The notes beneath the pieces were generated by a model. The model made no database searches and was not told where the DNA came from. It was given only the letters and a program-made list of their open reading frames with translations. From the NCBI GenBank assembly GCA_047967505.1, contig CM106540.1: DNA of 64,000 nucleotides. One strand, 5' to 3'. Shown here in pieces: positions 22,893-33,361 of the stretch (the first letter of the stretch is position 1; each line of letters starts with the position of its first letter). The position numbers and the translations under genes were made by a program. The DNA is from Dipteris shenzhenensis (Eukaryota > Polypodiophyta > Polypodiopsida > Gleicheniales).

Positions 22893-23153
22893 CTTATAAA
22901 TGATGGGCAACTAAGGAAGAAGATGATAGACATCCTCTTTGATGAGATTCCATTTTATGTCACACATCTTATTGGTACCTCCTCTAGGCTGACACAGCTG
23001 CAAATGGAAGGAGTGTTAGGTCTTCAATTGGATGAAGATAATATTCTTGTTGATAATTCCAAGGAGGATGGATCATCCACTTCGTCATCCAATAATGACA
23101 ATGACTTTGATCATAAGGAAATTGTTGGTGATGATGCACTTAGGGTAGAGTGA
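22893..23153 (+). CDS. Exon-like ORF, possible terminal exon of an unknown gene
   Basis: A polypyrimidine stretch and TTATGATTTTCAG at 22880-22892 form a good 3' splice site. The frame stays open from 22893 to the TGA at 23151: LINDGQLRKKMIDILFDEIP, FYVTHLIGTSSRLTQLQMEG, then an acidic, Ser/Asn-rich tail (DEDNILVDNSKEDGSSTSSS, NNDNDFDHKEIV). The tail looks disordered and the first part helical. I do not recognise the family and see no clear upstream exon. The decayed coding segment in the adjacent right arm (21700-21930) is on the same strand. It could be a real C-terminal exon, a captured fragment, or chance. Confidence 0.35.
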   Translation, partial: LINDGQLRKKMIDILFDEIPFYVTHLIGTSSRLTQLQMEGVLGLQLDEDNILVDNSKEDGSSTSSSNNDNDFDHKEIVGDDALRVE

Positions 23154-25165
23154 GAGTTGCTTGTACAAATTTTGGCCATGGAGCTACATTATTAGAATAT
23201 CATTGTGAGAAGAAAAAACCCCATGTTCCTTATTTAGAATATATTTTTATCAAATGGATTTATGTATATTATGCCAAAGTAGATGAAACAAATAACAAGA
23301 AGTCTATTCATTTTGTAACGTAAGAAATATCCTATCAAAGATATATACAAAGCAACAATCATTGCAAACTTTAAACCACATTTCAAAATGCAAGGAGTGT
23401 CCTCAAATCATCTTAGAACTTATTATTAAGAACACCATGATCTATACCTAACTTCTTAAACAATGTGTATCATAATTAAATTTCACATAAGAAGCTATTG
23501 AATGCTATTCATCCTAAAGCATGGCAAGTGACTTCTGCATAAATAATAGTAGAAATTTGTACTTCATATTATAATAAATATCTTATCAAGCGGATTTATT
23601 GAATCTATAATTTATGACATATCACATGAGTGCATATATACATGAATCATATGGGTGTTTGAAAGACTCAATAGTAAACTCATTACCATCCTAATCAACA
23701 AGATGCAATCAAGCTCTCTTGGCACTAGCAACCTACACAAGGGGCTCCACAACACTAGCCGCAATCAAAGTATTATTATCAAAAGAGAAGCATGCATGCC
23801 CATTTGTCAAGAATTCTATGATGAGAGGTACAATACCACATCCCATCTCCATTCATAGTATTATTATCAAAAGAGAAACCTGCATGCCGATTTGTCAAGG
23901 ATTCTATGATGATAGGTAAAATACCACATCCCATCTCCATTCATAGGCCACCTAGAGGACACAAAAGGATCAAAATACATTCAATGAAACTATAGGATCC
24001 CTTGCTTATCAAAAATGCATGGTGGATGATGCTCCAAGTTCCTTCTATACCTAAAGCCTAATAATGAGTTCACTAGTTACTCATTTGTTGTATATTCAAC
24101 TTCTGAAAGATAAGTTTAGTATATACACTAAATATTGGAGGTGTATGGCCTAAATCCATCATAAAACACAAGCACTAGGGAATCATTTGCAACATGGAGG
24201 AAGGTATATCAAGTACATTTGATCTCTTACATCACACAATGATTCAAAGGAGCTTTCTAAACAACATATCTTCTCCTTCTTGTTTAGGTAACCATGTAGA
24301 ATTTTATCTAGAACAACATGCAATGATCCACTCCAATAATTGCATGCAAACATATCATTCCATCTATTTAATGCATGATCATTCATAGGGAAATTATACA
24401 ATAGTCATATAGATAAGAGCATCCATGCTTAAACTCTTAAATAGTATATAACTACAATAAAGTATTTCCTACTTCTAATGGGAAAATAAGGGTCACTAAA
24501 CACCATCTCATCATCCAACATTGTCGCAATCACAACTATGGCACACCTTAAGTGATCCTTTGTGAGATGGTACCATGTAGGGATCCCATCTCCACACATC
24601 TCAAAACCAAGGGAAAAGTCAAGTAGCACATTACTTGCATGTAAGCATCAAGGTGAAAGCATGGTAAGGTGGAAGGCTATTTTAGCTATGTAGCATAAAA
24701 ATAAAACAAAATATCTATAATTAGATATAAAATCTTTAACTTTATTGTGCATTTTATAAAGTAAAGAGACTATAGAGTCCTAAAAGCACCTCTTAGTACT
24801 GGAAATTTATGGAAGACTCTAAATATTAGTGCTTTACTACTCAAATAGCAAGTGTTTGGGACATGCTATTTCTAGCCACCTTATGATGTTTTCATCCAAC
24901 AAACTATTTTTCACTAGCAAAGTCCAATCCCATTGCAATGTAATTCCCAACTACTCAATTGCAAAGCAATTTGTCTCCAGGACACACGATGATATCCATA
25001 GGTGAAAAAGGATAAAATACATAAGTGGTGATCTCTTCCACAACAACTTTCACTCCTACGATATTAGTAACAAAAATGTAATTTAATCTCACACTATTAG
25101 AAACAGAGAATCATCATTATTTAAAATCACAAATATCCCAACAAAAAGGAGAAATTTCTTAAACC
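23154..25165. other. AT-rich sequence without recognised genes
   Basis: I see only one structured feature, the tandem duplication at 23769-23946. Short ORFs do not match known domains. Copia C is inserted at its right end. Confidence 0.6.
23769..23946. repeat. Two-unit tandem duplication, period 88
   Basis: The units begin at 23769 and 23857 with AGTATTATTATCAAAAGAGA and end with CATCTCCATTCATAG. A handful of substitutions separate them. Confidence 0.85.
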
Positions 25166-25893
25166 TGTAAGAAAACAATACGTCTGTGCTCAACAGATAA
25201 CACGATCTTATATGCAAGAGAGAAAAGTAGATAGTATGGAGAATCAAAAATTTGATTACTATACAACTGATACAATAGATGGCGCTGCCTCCCAGCCGTG
25301 CACTCTTGTGTGAGAAGCTTCGATGGCGTGCTAGAAACATTAGAGGACAGAGGCTGGATGCTAAGGAATCAAGATTGCTGTAGCCATTGATGATAATGGG
25401 CTTCACGGGCTTGCTCTTATATAGCCACTAGTAGTAGTCGATTAGACCCAATCAGGAGACCGACCCAGTCGGCCCAAAACGGCCGACTGGAGGTCGGTCC
25501 TGAAATAGGCCACCGACCACACGATAGAACCGTGGCGTAGAATAGAGCAACTAACTATGGTTGCTGTTCAGCCCAGAGCCATCGAGGATCATCTGGGGCT
25601 CCAAACAGGCCTCGCAACCCGAGAACGGTTTGCCCCAAAAAATGCTTCGTCTACCCTCAGTGCAGTCAGTCATGGGATGCCTTCCTGCACTTGCATGTAG
25701 CCTAGTTGGCAGTGTGCCAACTCTATCTGAAGCCGTCTAGCCATCAAGCCAACATGGCCCCCATCTGGTGTCCAAACCAGGACATACAGGATAACCTAGC
25801 TACTCAAATGCCTTCTCCTCATATGGGGGGCTTACGAGTAGAGTTAGCTGGTTCTTGCATAGTTACACGAGAGTGGAGCATTGATATCTAACA
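25166..25893 (-). repeat. 3' LTR of copia C
   Basis: Starts TGTAAGAAAACAATACG and ends ATATCTAACA on the plus strand. It includes a strong hairpin at 25458-25499, close to the promoter TATATAAG (minus strand) near 25420. It matches the copia B LTR. Confidence 0.93.
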
Positions 25894-25948
25894 CCACCCC
25901 TCAATGTCCACCTGCAAGTGAACTTTCTTTTTCGGTGCCCAATCTGAG

Positions 25949-27067
25949 TCACAGAATCCGGTCAAGGTGTTGCCCTTGGTATAGGTTGATGCCATAATCA
26001 AGTGTGCCTTTGATGTATTTCAGCACCCACATCCTTGCCCTCCAATGGTTCTCCCGGGGCTTATTGGAAAACCTGCTTAGTACACCAGTCGCAAAACTAA
26101 TGTCTGGCCACGTGTTGCACAAGTAAATCAAACTGCCCACAAGCCTTCTGTACTTTGCTTCGTCCACTAGTGGTGATGAATCCTCATTTGAGAGCTTCAC
26201 GTCAACCTCCATAGGGGTGCCAACTGTCTTACACTCAGCCATGCCAAATGCCTTCAGTATCTCTCCAGCATACTTCAGCTGTGAGATGAAGATCTGTTTT
26301 GGCTCTTGCCAAACTTCAATCTCCAAATAGAAATGCATCAGTCCGAGGTCTATCATTTCAAACTCTCTTCCTAGCAAATGCTTTGTCTGCGAGATCTTCT
26401 CTTCATGATTCCTTGTTTTGACAAGGTCGTCCACATAAAGGACCACGATCATACACCTACCTCCTTCTCTGTAGATATACAAATTTGCATCAGATGGGCT
26501 CCTCCTAAACCTGTTTTGTAGAAAGTAGGCATCAATCCATTGGTACCATGCTCGTGGGGCCTGTTTCAGCCCGTAAAGTGCCTTCTTCAGTTTATAGACT
26601 TTACCTTTTGAACCGGGGATCACAAAACCTGGTGGTTGTTCCACGTATACATCCTCCTTGAGATCTCCATCTAGAAAGGTAGATCTTACATCCATCTGAA
26701 ACATGGGCCAACTTTCCTGTGCTGCTAAAGCCAAAACACTGCGAATTATGGTTAGTCGAGCTATGGGAGCAAAAGTATCCTGATAATCAAAACCATGTAC
26801 CTATGTGAATCCTTTTGCCATGAGCCGAGCCTTGTACTTATCCAATGTGCCGTCGGATTTGAACTTGGTCTTGTACACCCACTTGGTGCCAATTACCTTG
26901 CGTTTTAGTGGTCGATCCATAAGGTCCCAAGTGTTGTTCTTCATTATGGAGCCATACTCCGACTGCATAGCCTCCATCCACCTATCATCACCCTATGCCT
27001 CTTTAAGACACTTGGGTTCTTCAACACGGATCACCTCTGTCATCAAAGCGTAGTTGACCAAGTGTTC
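25949..27067 (-). pseudogene. Copia C reverse transcriptase, RNase H truncated
   Basis: The frame is open from 26734: FQMDVRSTFLDGDLKEDVYV, KALYGLKQAPRAWYQWIDAY, VLYVDDLVKTRNHEE (YVDD intact), DLGLMHFYLEIEVWQEPKQ, SLIYLCNTWPDISFATGVLS. Upstream (27067-26735) the linker NNTWDLMDRPLKRKVIGTKW and VAKGFT can be read with stops. At the 3' end DSDWA joins directly to PKKKVHLQ. In copia B those residues are separated by the whole RNase H (AGDVDSRR... to LGIAPKK). The junction has a GCA shared by both edges, which suggests a microhomology deletion. Without RNase H the product could not complete reverse transcription unaided. Confidence 0.9.
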
Positions 27068-28444
27068 CTACATCCTTCTTTGCTCCACTAATCTCTTGGA
27101 CCAGTGGTGTTTGGATGGTTCCTCCTCAATGGCTGGAGGTTCTTTGCATTCTAAAAGTTGCTTTACCCACTTCGGGAATGGCCGTTGTCGTTGTGGTTCT
27201 GCAGGCTCTTCTTCCTCTTCTTTATCTTGAATCCTCCCAAGCACCATTGGGGGAGTTTGGTCTACTGTTGCCTGGTCCTGGTTGTCTGGGAAGGAAGCAT
27301 CCTCCTCCAATTGATGCGGCTGTTCTGAGAAGACCACATCGCGACTTACTATTACCTTCTTCATAATAGGATTATAGAGACAGTAACCCTTTGCCTCTTC
27401 ACTGTAGCCCAAGAAAATACACTTCCGGCTCTTCGGTTCCCATTTGGTCCTGTTAGCATCAAGGACATGCACAAAATAGTCACATCCAAAAACTCTGAAA
27501 TGTGGAGCTGAAGGTTTCTTACCAGAAAAGGCCTGCAATGGAGTCATCCCGTTCACAGCCTTCGTGTAGCTACGATTCAGAATGTAAACTGCCGTCTTAC
27601 ATGCTTCATCCAAGAAAGTCTTTGGCAAATCTTTCCCCTTCATCATACTCCTACCCATTTCGCAGATGACACGCATCTTGCGCTCTGCTACTCCATTTTG
27701 CTGTGATGTATGTGGCGGGGATTTCTGTTTCTTGATCCCGTGACTTTTGCAGTAACTTTTGAATTCACATGATGTGAACTCACCACCTCCGTCTGATCTC
27801 AACTTCTTCACCTTCCTCCCCGTTTCTTTCTCGACCATTACATGCCATTCTTTGAACTTACTAAAAGCCTCATCTTTAGTCTTCAGGAAGTATATCCATA
27901 TCCTTCTACTGTAGTCGTCGATCAGCGTCATGAAGTAGTAGGAACCACCCAAAGCTTCCGTCTCCATCTTTCCGCAGAGGTCCATGTGAACGAGCTCTAG
28001 AGGAGCCTTTTCCCTACTGGCCTCTTTAGGAAAGAGCTGCCGATGCTGCTTGCCCATCATGCAAGCTTCATATACATCGGGCCGATCTGTAATTTCTGGT
28101 AGGTCTGCAATCATTCCACTTTTATGCATCTCCTTTAAAGAACTAAGGTTTAGATGACCAAACCTCTCATGCCACAGCTTAGTGTTGCTCACATCAGCTT
28201 GAGCACTGAAAGCTGAGAGTTCGTAGATGTTGTTGTGCCGTGTACCTTTACCAATGACCTTCCCTTGAAGATCCAAAATCTGTGTGCCATTCTTATCGAA
28301 GTGAACTTTGAGGTCTTGATCCGTGATCGCAGAAATGGATAACAAGTTTCTCTTGATATCTGGCACATAAAGAACATCGGGGACAACTGTTTTACAACTC
28401 CATCTGACTTGAGAGCAATCATACCTTTTCATTTTGCTGGACAT
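27068..28444 (-). CDS. Copia C integrase (open for 458 codons)
   Basis: The GAG-pre-integrase part reads VPDVLYVPDIKRNLLSISAI and LWHERFGHLNLSSLKEMHKS. The zinc-site pair reads YEACMMGKQHR, where the first Cys of CX2C is Tyr. The catalytic triad is intact: VHMDLCGKM (Asp), LRSDGGGEFTS (Asp) and QQNGVAERKMR (Glu). The C-terminal GKR region reads CIFLGYSEEAKGYCLYNPIM. The tail is acidic (IQDKEEEEEPAEPQ), followed by the linker toward RT, FPKWVKQLLECKEPPAIEEE. This is the longest uninterrupted frame in the window. The Tyr in the zinc finger may impair the N-terminal domain. It is a polyprotein segment, so the first Met at 28444 need not be a true start. Confidence 0.9.
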   Translation of the reverse strand: MSSKMKRYDCSQVRWSCKTVVPDVLYVPDIKRNLLSISAITDQDLKVHFDKNGTQILDLQGKVIGKGTRHNNIYELSAFSAQADVSNTKLWHERFGHLNLSSLKEMHKSGMIADLPEITDRPDVYEACMMGKQHRQLFPKEASREKAPLELVHMDLCGKMETEALGGSYYFMTLIDDYSRRIWIYFLKTKDEAFSKFKEWHVMVEKETGRKVKKLRSDGGGEFTSCEFKSYCKSHGIKKQKSPPHTSQQNGVAERKMRVICEMGRSMMKGKDLPKTFLDEACKTAVYILNRSYTKAVNGMTPLQAFSGKKPSAPHFRVFGCDYFVHVLDANRTKWEPKSRKCIFLGYSEEAKGYCLYNPIMKKVIVSRDVVFSEQPHQLEEDASFPDNQDQATVDQTPPMVLGRIQDKEEEEEPAEPQRQRPFPKWVKQLLECKEPPAIEEEPSKHHWSKRLVEQRRM

Positions 28445-29468
28445 TTTGCATCATTGTCAACTGCTACCAGGATGTCATTCCCTACCAGATGTAGAGAGGT
28501 ATACCAATCCTTCCGACTGGTCATGTGGCGTGATGCACCACTGTCAATAATCCAAGGTTCATCCGTAGGTACATGAACTGCCTCCGTGCAAATCTCCTCA
28601 ATTGCTACGAACAGCTCTACTGGTACTACCTGCGCACTATTGTTGGACTCTTTCTTTACTCCGTTCTTCTCATTTGCAATCTTCTTCCAACACTCATTCT
28701 GCTTGTGCCCTGCCTTGTTGCAATAGAAGCACTTGATCTTCTTCTTTCTCTTTTTATCATAAGAAGAAGATGGGTTACCAGAGTCCTTACCCTTACCTTT
28801 CTTTGATCCAGTCGAGAAAGTCGAATCTTCTCCTGTCCTCATCTTTTGATGCATCTCCTCCTCCAGAAGCATCGTGCTGAAACCCTCAAAGTTGAGGGGC
28901 GGATTTCTATTCTGCGTATTCAGCGCCGTAACAAGACCATCGTACTTTGGTGGGAGAATCCGTATGCACCTTCATGCTAGATTCTCGCTGGTGATGGTGA
29001 TGCCAATCGTAGTCATCTGATCGCGCAGATTCTTCACCCTGGTGATGAACTTCTCTGCCGTTACTCAGATAGTTTCTTGTTCGCGAGTTGAGTCTCCAGA
29101 TTCTGAATCTGCATCTGATTCGTGGCCTCGTACTGACTTCTCAAGACCGTCCATGCCTCCTCCGCTATGGTGACATGTTGAATTAACGCAATGACAGAAT
29201 CACTTACACTGCAGACAATAGAACACAGCGCATCTGCATTTCTTCTTGTCCATGTGAGAATCTGATCCGCAGTTGGTACTATTTGTTGTCTTGCATTGGT
29301 TGGATCCGGTCTCACAACCGGCTTCATGTCCACCCCAATAGCAGTATCCCAAAGCTTGTATGCGCTTAGGATGGTCTTCATCTTGAATTTCCAGAGTGGA
29401 TAGTTAGTGCCGTCCAACTTTTCACTTTCGCCAAACGGTGGGATTCGCAGTCTTGCGGGCTGAGCCAT
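28429..29468 (-). pseudogene. Copia C gag and protease
   Basis: Gag starts at 29468: MAQPARLRIPPFGESEKLDG, TNYPLWKFKMKTILSAYKLW, with a UBN2-like body to 29061, where a stop follows NKKLSE. The frame resumes at 28872 with MLLEEEMHQKMR, a Lys-rich linker, the zinc knuckle CFYCNKAGHKQNEC, and the protease DEPWIIDSGASRHMTSRKDW with an intact DSGAS. The gap 28873-29060 carries the rest of gag in other frames (LNTQNRNPPLNFEG-like sequence before MLLEEE). The capsid is therefore frameshifted, while knuckle and protease are well kept. Confidence 0.88.
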
Positions 29469-29526
29469 CTCTCACAATCTGCTTGCAAACAAAAACACAC
29501 TACCAAATCTTCTTGCTAGAGCCCAA

Positions 29527-29538
29527 GCTCTGATACCA
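29527..29538 (-). promoter_or_regulatory. Copia C primer-binding site
   Basis: The minus strand reads TGGTATCAGAGC directly after the LTR, the classical copia site complementary to the 3' end of initiator Met-tRNA. Confidence 0.95.
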
Positions 29539-30238
29539 TGTAAGAAAACAATACGACGTCTGTGCTCAACAGATGTTTAGGATCTTGTATGCAAGAGAGA
29601 AAAGCAAATAGTATGGAGAATCAAATATTTGATTACTATAAAATTGATACAATAGATGGCGCTGCATCCCAACCGTGTGCTCCTGTGTGAGAAGCTTCGA
29701 TAACGTGCTGCAAATAGTAGAGGACAGAGGCTGGATGCTAAGGAATCAGGATTGCTGCAGCCAGTGATGATAATGGGCTTCACAGGCTTGCTCTTATATA
29801 GCCACCAGTCGTAGTCGGTTAGACCCTATTGGGAGACCGACCCAGTCGGCCCAAAACGGCCGACTGGAGGTCGGTCCCGAAATAGGCCACCGACCACACG
29901 ATAGAACCATGGCGTAAAGCCATCCGGGATCATCTGGGGCTCCAAACGGGCCCCACAACCTGAGAGTGGTGGGCTGCTCTGAAAAATGCTCCGTCTACCC
30001 TCAGTGCGGTCAATCATGGGATGCCTTCCCGCACTTGCATGTAGCCTAGTTTGCAGTGTACCAGCTCTATCTGAAGCCGTCTAGCCATCAGGCCACACAT
30101 GCCCCCCATCTGGTGTCCAAACCAGGACCTACCGGATAACCTAGCTACTCAAATGCCTTCTCCTCATATGGGGGGCTTACAAGTAGAGTTAGCTGGTTCC
30201 CGCATAGTTACACGAGAGTGGAGCATTCATATCTAACA
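29539..30238 (-). repeat. 5' LTR of copia C
   Basis: Starts TGTAAGAAAACAATACG and ends ATATCTAACA. The hairpin at 29835-29876 is the same as in the left LTR. AAACC follows. Confidence 0.93.
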
Positions 30239-30469
30239 AAACCATGATCTTGATTGGTCCTCTCCTCATTTTCTTTATTAACATAAGGTGGACTCTCACT
30301 AAAAAATGACAAAATGAATCCCAACATTCAAACAATCAAGACTATTAATTGGTCCAAATTTAACAATGAATCCTTTTTCCATGCATCATCAAGTTTAGGG
30401 TTAAGGATGTTGAGAACCTAAGATCCCTAAGCATAGACAAAAAACTATGATTATTATTAAAGTTTAACC

Positions 30470-30945
30470 TTTGAAGGTGTATAAAATCTTGAGTACTACA
30501 ATTTTGGTTTTAACATCATCTTGCTCGAAGGTCTATAGCAAAAGTTATGGCCTTTGCCAAGCAAAGACTCCATGAATTTTGGGACCATTTTACACCGCAT
30601 ATTAATACGTGGTCTCTACCAAACCTCAAGATTTATGATGAGATATGACCTTGGAATAGTGTAGATGAGTTTGAGTACTACAATTTTGGTTTTTACATCA
30701 TCTCGATCAGAGGTCTGTAGCAAAAGTTATGGCCTCTTCAATCGAGATTTTGGGCCTTCTAGGACCTTTTTGCACCGCGTATCAATCGGAGGTTTGTAGC
30801 AAGAGTTATGGCCTCTGTAAGCAGAGATTTTGAGCCTTCTAGGACCATCTCTACACAGCATATTAATATGCTATCTCTACCACCCCTCAAGCTCCATTTT
30901 GAAATTTGACCTTGAAGTGGTGTATAAGATAAGGAGTACATGACT
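30470..30945. repeat. Degenerate tandem repeat, about three units of 110-180 bp
   Basis: Each unit contains GAGTACTACAATTTTGGTTT or its remnant, then GAGGTCTGTAGCAAAAGTTATGGCC, a CAAGCAGAGATTTTG-like segment, and CTACACCGCATATTAATA-like ends. Units start near 30495, 30675 and 30785. No coding potential is recognised. The pattern looks like satellite or LTR-derived sequence. Confidence 0.65.
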
Positions 30946-31604
30946 ATAGATGCTAAGTAATTTTTTAAAAGATAGGATGAATTAAAATAATACAAAATAA
31001 TTCCCTTTGGTTTTTAATTTTATTTAGGATGCAAAAGGCAAAAGAAAAATGTATTTTCAGAGTCATGCGAAGTGGGGTAAAAAGAGAAGAGGTTATGAGA
31101 AAAACATCAAGAATTGAGGTCTTTTGGTGCGTGTAAAGAAATAGAGATTCCACTCCTAGAGGCAAGAGGTGATAAAGAAAGGTATCTACAATAGGCAAGA
31201 GGTGATAAAGAAAGTGAGCTACAATAGGCAATAGGAGGCCAGGAGGCAAAGAGAGGCGCCAGCAACATTCAATAAAGATTTTATATGTTTGAGCAAAGGA
31301 GGAGGAAGGTTAAACTTTTAGTTATATTAATAGAGCTTCAATTAAATTTATGAATTGATAATGTCTCATATAATGGATGGTTTTCTCGTTCTTGGTCGCT
31401 TGGTTCAATTACTTTGCTTGGTTATTTCCGCTCGCTTTTTGGTAATCCTCGGTGGTAACCAGGGAGAAGTCGACGAGCTCTGGCTCAATTTCAATTGGTT
31501 TTCAAGAATGAGAAACAATATGAGAGACAAGCAGATCCAATGCATTTCAGCGAGTGTAGTAATGGTGGAGTTGAGAGTGCTCTCAAACGGAAGCGGAACA
31601 AAAG

Positions 31605-31653
31605 AGGGTGAGAGAGAGAGAGACACACACAGAGAGAGAGAGAGAGAGAGAGC
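31605..31653. repeat. GA microsatellite
   Basis: Interrupted (GA)n with a short ACACACAC interruption. The Leu/Ser-rich ORFs over it are by-products of the repeat. Confidence 0.85.
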
Positions 31654-31759
31654 CACAGAAGTTTTGGTGGGTACAAAACACCCTAATCTCTATGTCATCC
31701 ACATATATATGTGTTTGAGTATTGTACATAAGTGGGGTTAAGGCGATTGGCCTTTAACC

Positions 31760-32100
31760 CCCATGACCTCCACTTAAAGGCCAATGTGCCTTGAAGGGAG
31801 AACAACTAGTGAGCCTACTATCCAAAATACCCATCAATACACAACAATACTTAAATCGCTAACTAGGTAGACTCTTGGTCAACATATCTACAGGGTTATC
31901 ATATGTATGAACCTTGACAAGCTCTATGCGCTTGTCCTCAAGTACCTCTTTGATGAAATGGTACCTGACCTTGATGTGTTTGGTCTTTCCATGAAAGAAC
32001 GGATTCCGTGCTAGCTAAATAGCACTCATGGAATCACTATTTAATGTTGGTATACTCATAGGAATCCCCAAGTCTCCCACTAGCCGTTCAAGCCATAGAG
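31760..32100 (-). pseudogene. Copia RNase H C-terminal remnant
   Basis: The minus strand reads LWLERLVGDLGIPMSIPTLN, SDSMSAI, ARNPFFHGKTKHIKVRYHFI, KEVLEDKRIELVKVHTYDNP and VDMLTKSLPS with one or two stops. This is the standard copia RNase H end (NP.FH.RTKHI...HF.RE...V.T..N.AD..TK.L). The rest of the element is not visible. An inverted repeat at 31733-31759 (GGGGTTAA..TTAACCCC) just outside it may belong to its LTR. Confidence 0.8.
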
Positions 32101-32554
32101 AGATTTCATCTTGAACTTATGTTCACATGTGTTTTCTTTAAGATATTGAATGTTTTGAGAAAGGACAAGATTGTGACCTTTTTGAGGGATAGCTCATTAT
32201 GAAGTGGTGCTTGGGAAAAATGAAGAAACTCTGTGTAGACTAGGCTTTCTCAATTTTATGGAGCTGCATCATTAGAGGCCATCTTGTGATGAGTATGTCT
32301 TCACATAAAAGATTAATCTCCAACATTTGAGTTTGTGGATGGTTGATAGACCAAGCAAGCGGAGGGTGAACAAACCCTCCATACAATTTTTTTGGAGGTT
32401 ACTGTTCTCCTTTTAAAACTCTCATTCCTTTCTGAAAAGCCCTTCAGAAATGGTTTACAGAAGTGGTTTATGCATTTACTATTGGCATCATTTTTTTATT
32501 TTGACACTTATCATATAGATCCACTTTTATTCACTTATTATTAGTAGGTGGGGA

Positions 32555-32598
32555 GTAAGTTCCACATGGTGGGCTTACTCCCCACCATGTGGTCTTAC
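32555..32598. repeat. Perfect-core inverted repeat
   Basis: The CCACATGGTGGG arm is followed after a CTTACTC loop by CCCACCATGTGG. Outer GTAAG/CTTAC bases also pair, giving a stem of about 18 bp. It lies about 90 bp before the rRNA-like insert. No function is assigned. Confidence 0.7.
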
Positions 32599-32684
32599 CC
32601 GCTAGGTTGGGGGTGGGCCACACACACACACACATGTATACTTCCCCAACTATGAATTATTCTTTTATGTAACCCCCCGTGAAA

Positions 32685-32855
32685 TCTCTCCTTTACACGC
32701 TGAGAACTGCAAGAAGCTTACCCTAGTACGAAAGGACTGGGTTGGGTCAACCTATGGTGTTCCGGTTGTTATGCCAATAACAACATCGGGTAGCTAAGTT
32801 GGTAGGGAAGAACCGCTAAAAGCATCTAAGCAGGAAATCCTTCTCTCCTTTACAC
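32685..32855 (+). rRNA. Fragment of bacterial/organellar-type large-subunit rRNA (3' domain), bounded by a 14-bp direct repeat
   Basis: 32699-32841 reads GCTGAGAACTGCAAGAAGC, then CCCTAGTACGAAAGGACTGG (the sarcin-ricin loop in its bacterial/organellar form), GTTCCGGTTGTTATGCCAA, CATCGGGTAGCTAAGTTGG and AGCATCTAAGCAGG. The order and spacing match the 3' end of bacterial 23S rRNA. Helices are preserved, for example GTTGTTAT-GCCA-ATAACAAC pairs perfectly. TCTCTCCTTTACAC flanks it on both sides (32685-32698 and 32842-32855). It is not the cytosolic 28S type, whose loop continues GAGGAACCG. The source may be mitochondrial LSU rRNA of unknown origin. It is a fragment, not a functional gene. Confidence 0.8.
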
Positions 32856-33361
32856 TATCTTTTTATTCAACCTATGTACCAAGCACACTAATCCTCCCAT
32901 ACCTTCACTAATCCCTTCTCAACCCATGCACTCATTCGCTCCTTAGTCCACTTGTGACTTAAAATTTATATATATATATAATCTGAGAATCCATATAGTT
33001 GTCTATATTCCTAGGTAAAGCGATAACAAGCTGGGGAAAACATGCATTACCTATCTACCCAATCGTAACTATGATGTTCTAACATCTACTTTGTTTGGGT
33101 GGCAGGTAAGTGGACCCTAACCTCGGAACGTGGAATGCCTGAGGATTCGACATCTTTTTTAAATATCGTGTTTGTCAAACTCAATATTATTAAAAATTCT
33201 TAATTTTGGTGAATTTTTTTGCAAACTTTGGTTATTGCATTTTTCAACTTAGATTTCTTAAACATTTTTTTTCTTATATGTTTCCCTTTTTAAAAAAAAA
33301 ATTATCCAATTGATGGAATTAATTGTATGGCTCAATTATTGATGGGACTTTTTAATCTAAA

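Larger units (their letters stand above)
25166..30238 (-). mobile_element. Ty1/copia element C, full length with RNase H deleted
   Basis: LTRs lie at 25166-25893 and 29539-30238, and the target duplication AAACC is at 25161-25165 and 30239-30243. Reading leftward from the right LTR, it has a primer-binding site (29527-29538), gag (29468-28429), protease, integrase (to 27068), RT (26734-25949) and a polypurine tract beside the left LTR. It is the same family as copia B. The end of the polyprotein has lost about 430 nt that copia B retains, which removes RNase H. The LTRs differ by several substitutions and an indel of about 28 nt near 25540. Confidence 0.95.

Noticed and set aside
27068-28444. 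The longest ORF as a host gene
   Set aside because: It is copia integrase with the full DDE triad, lying between matching LTRs.
31405-31741. Arg/Glu- and Leu/Ser-rich ORFs on both strands
   Set aside because: Translation of the GA microsatellite and its flanks.
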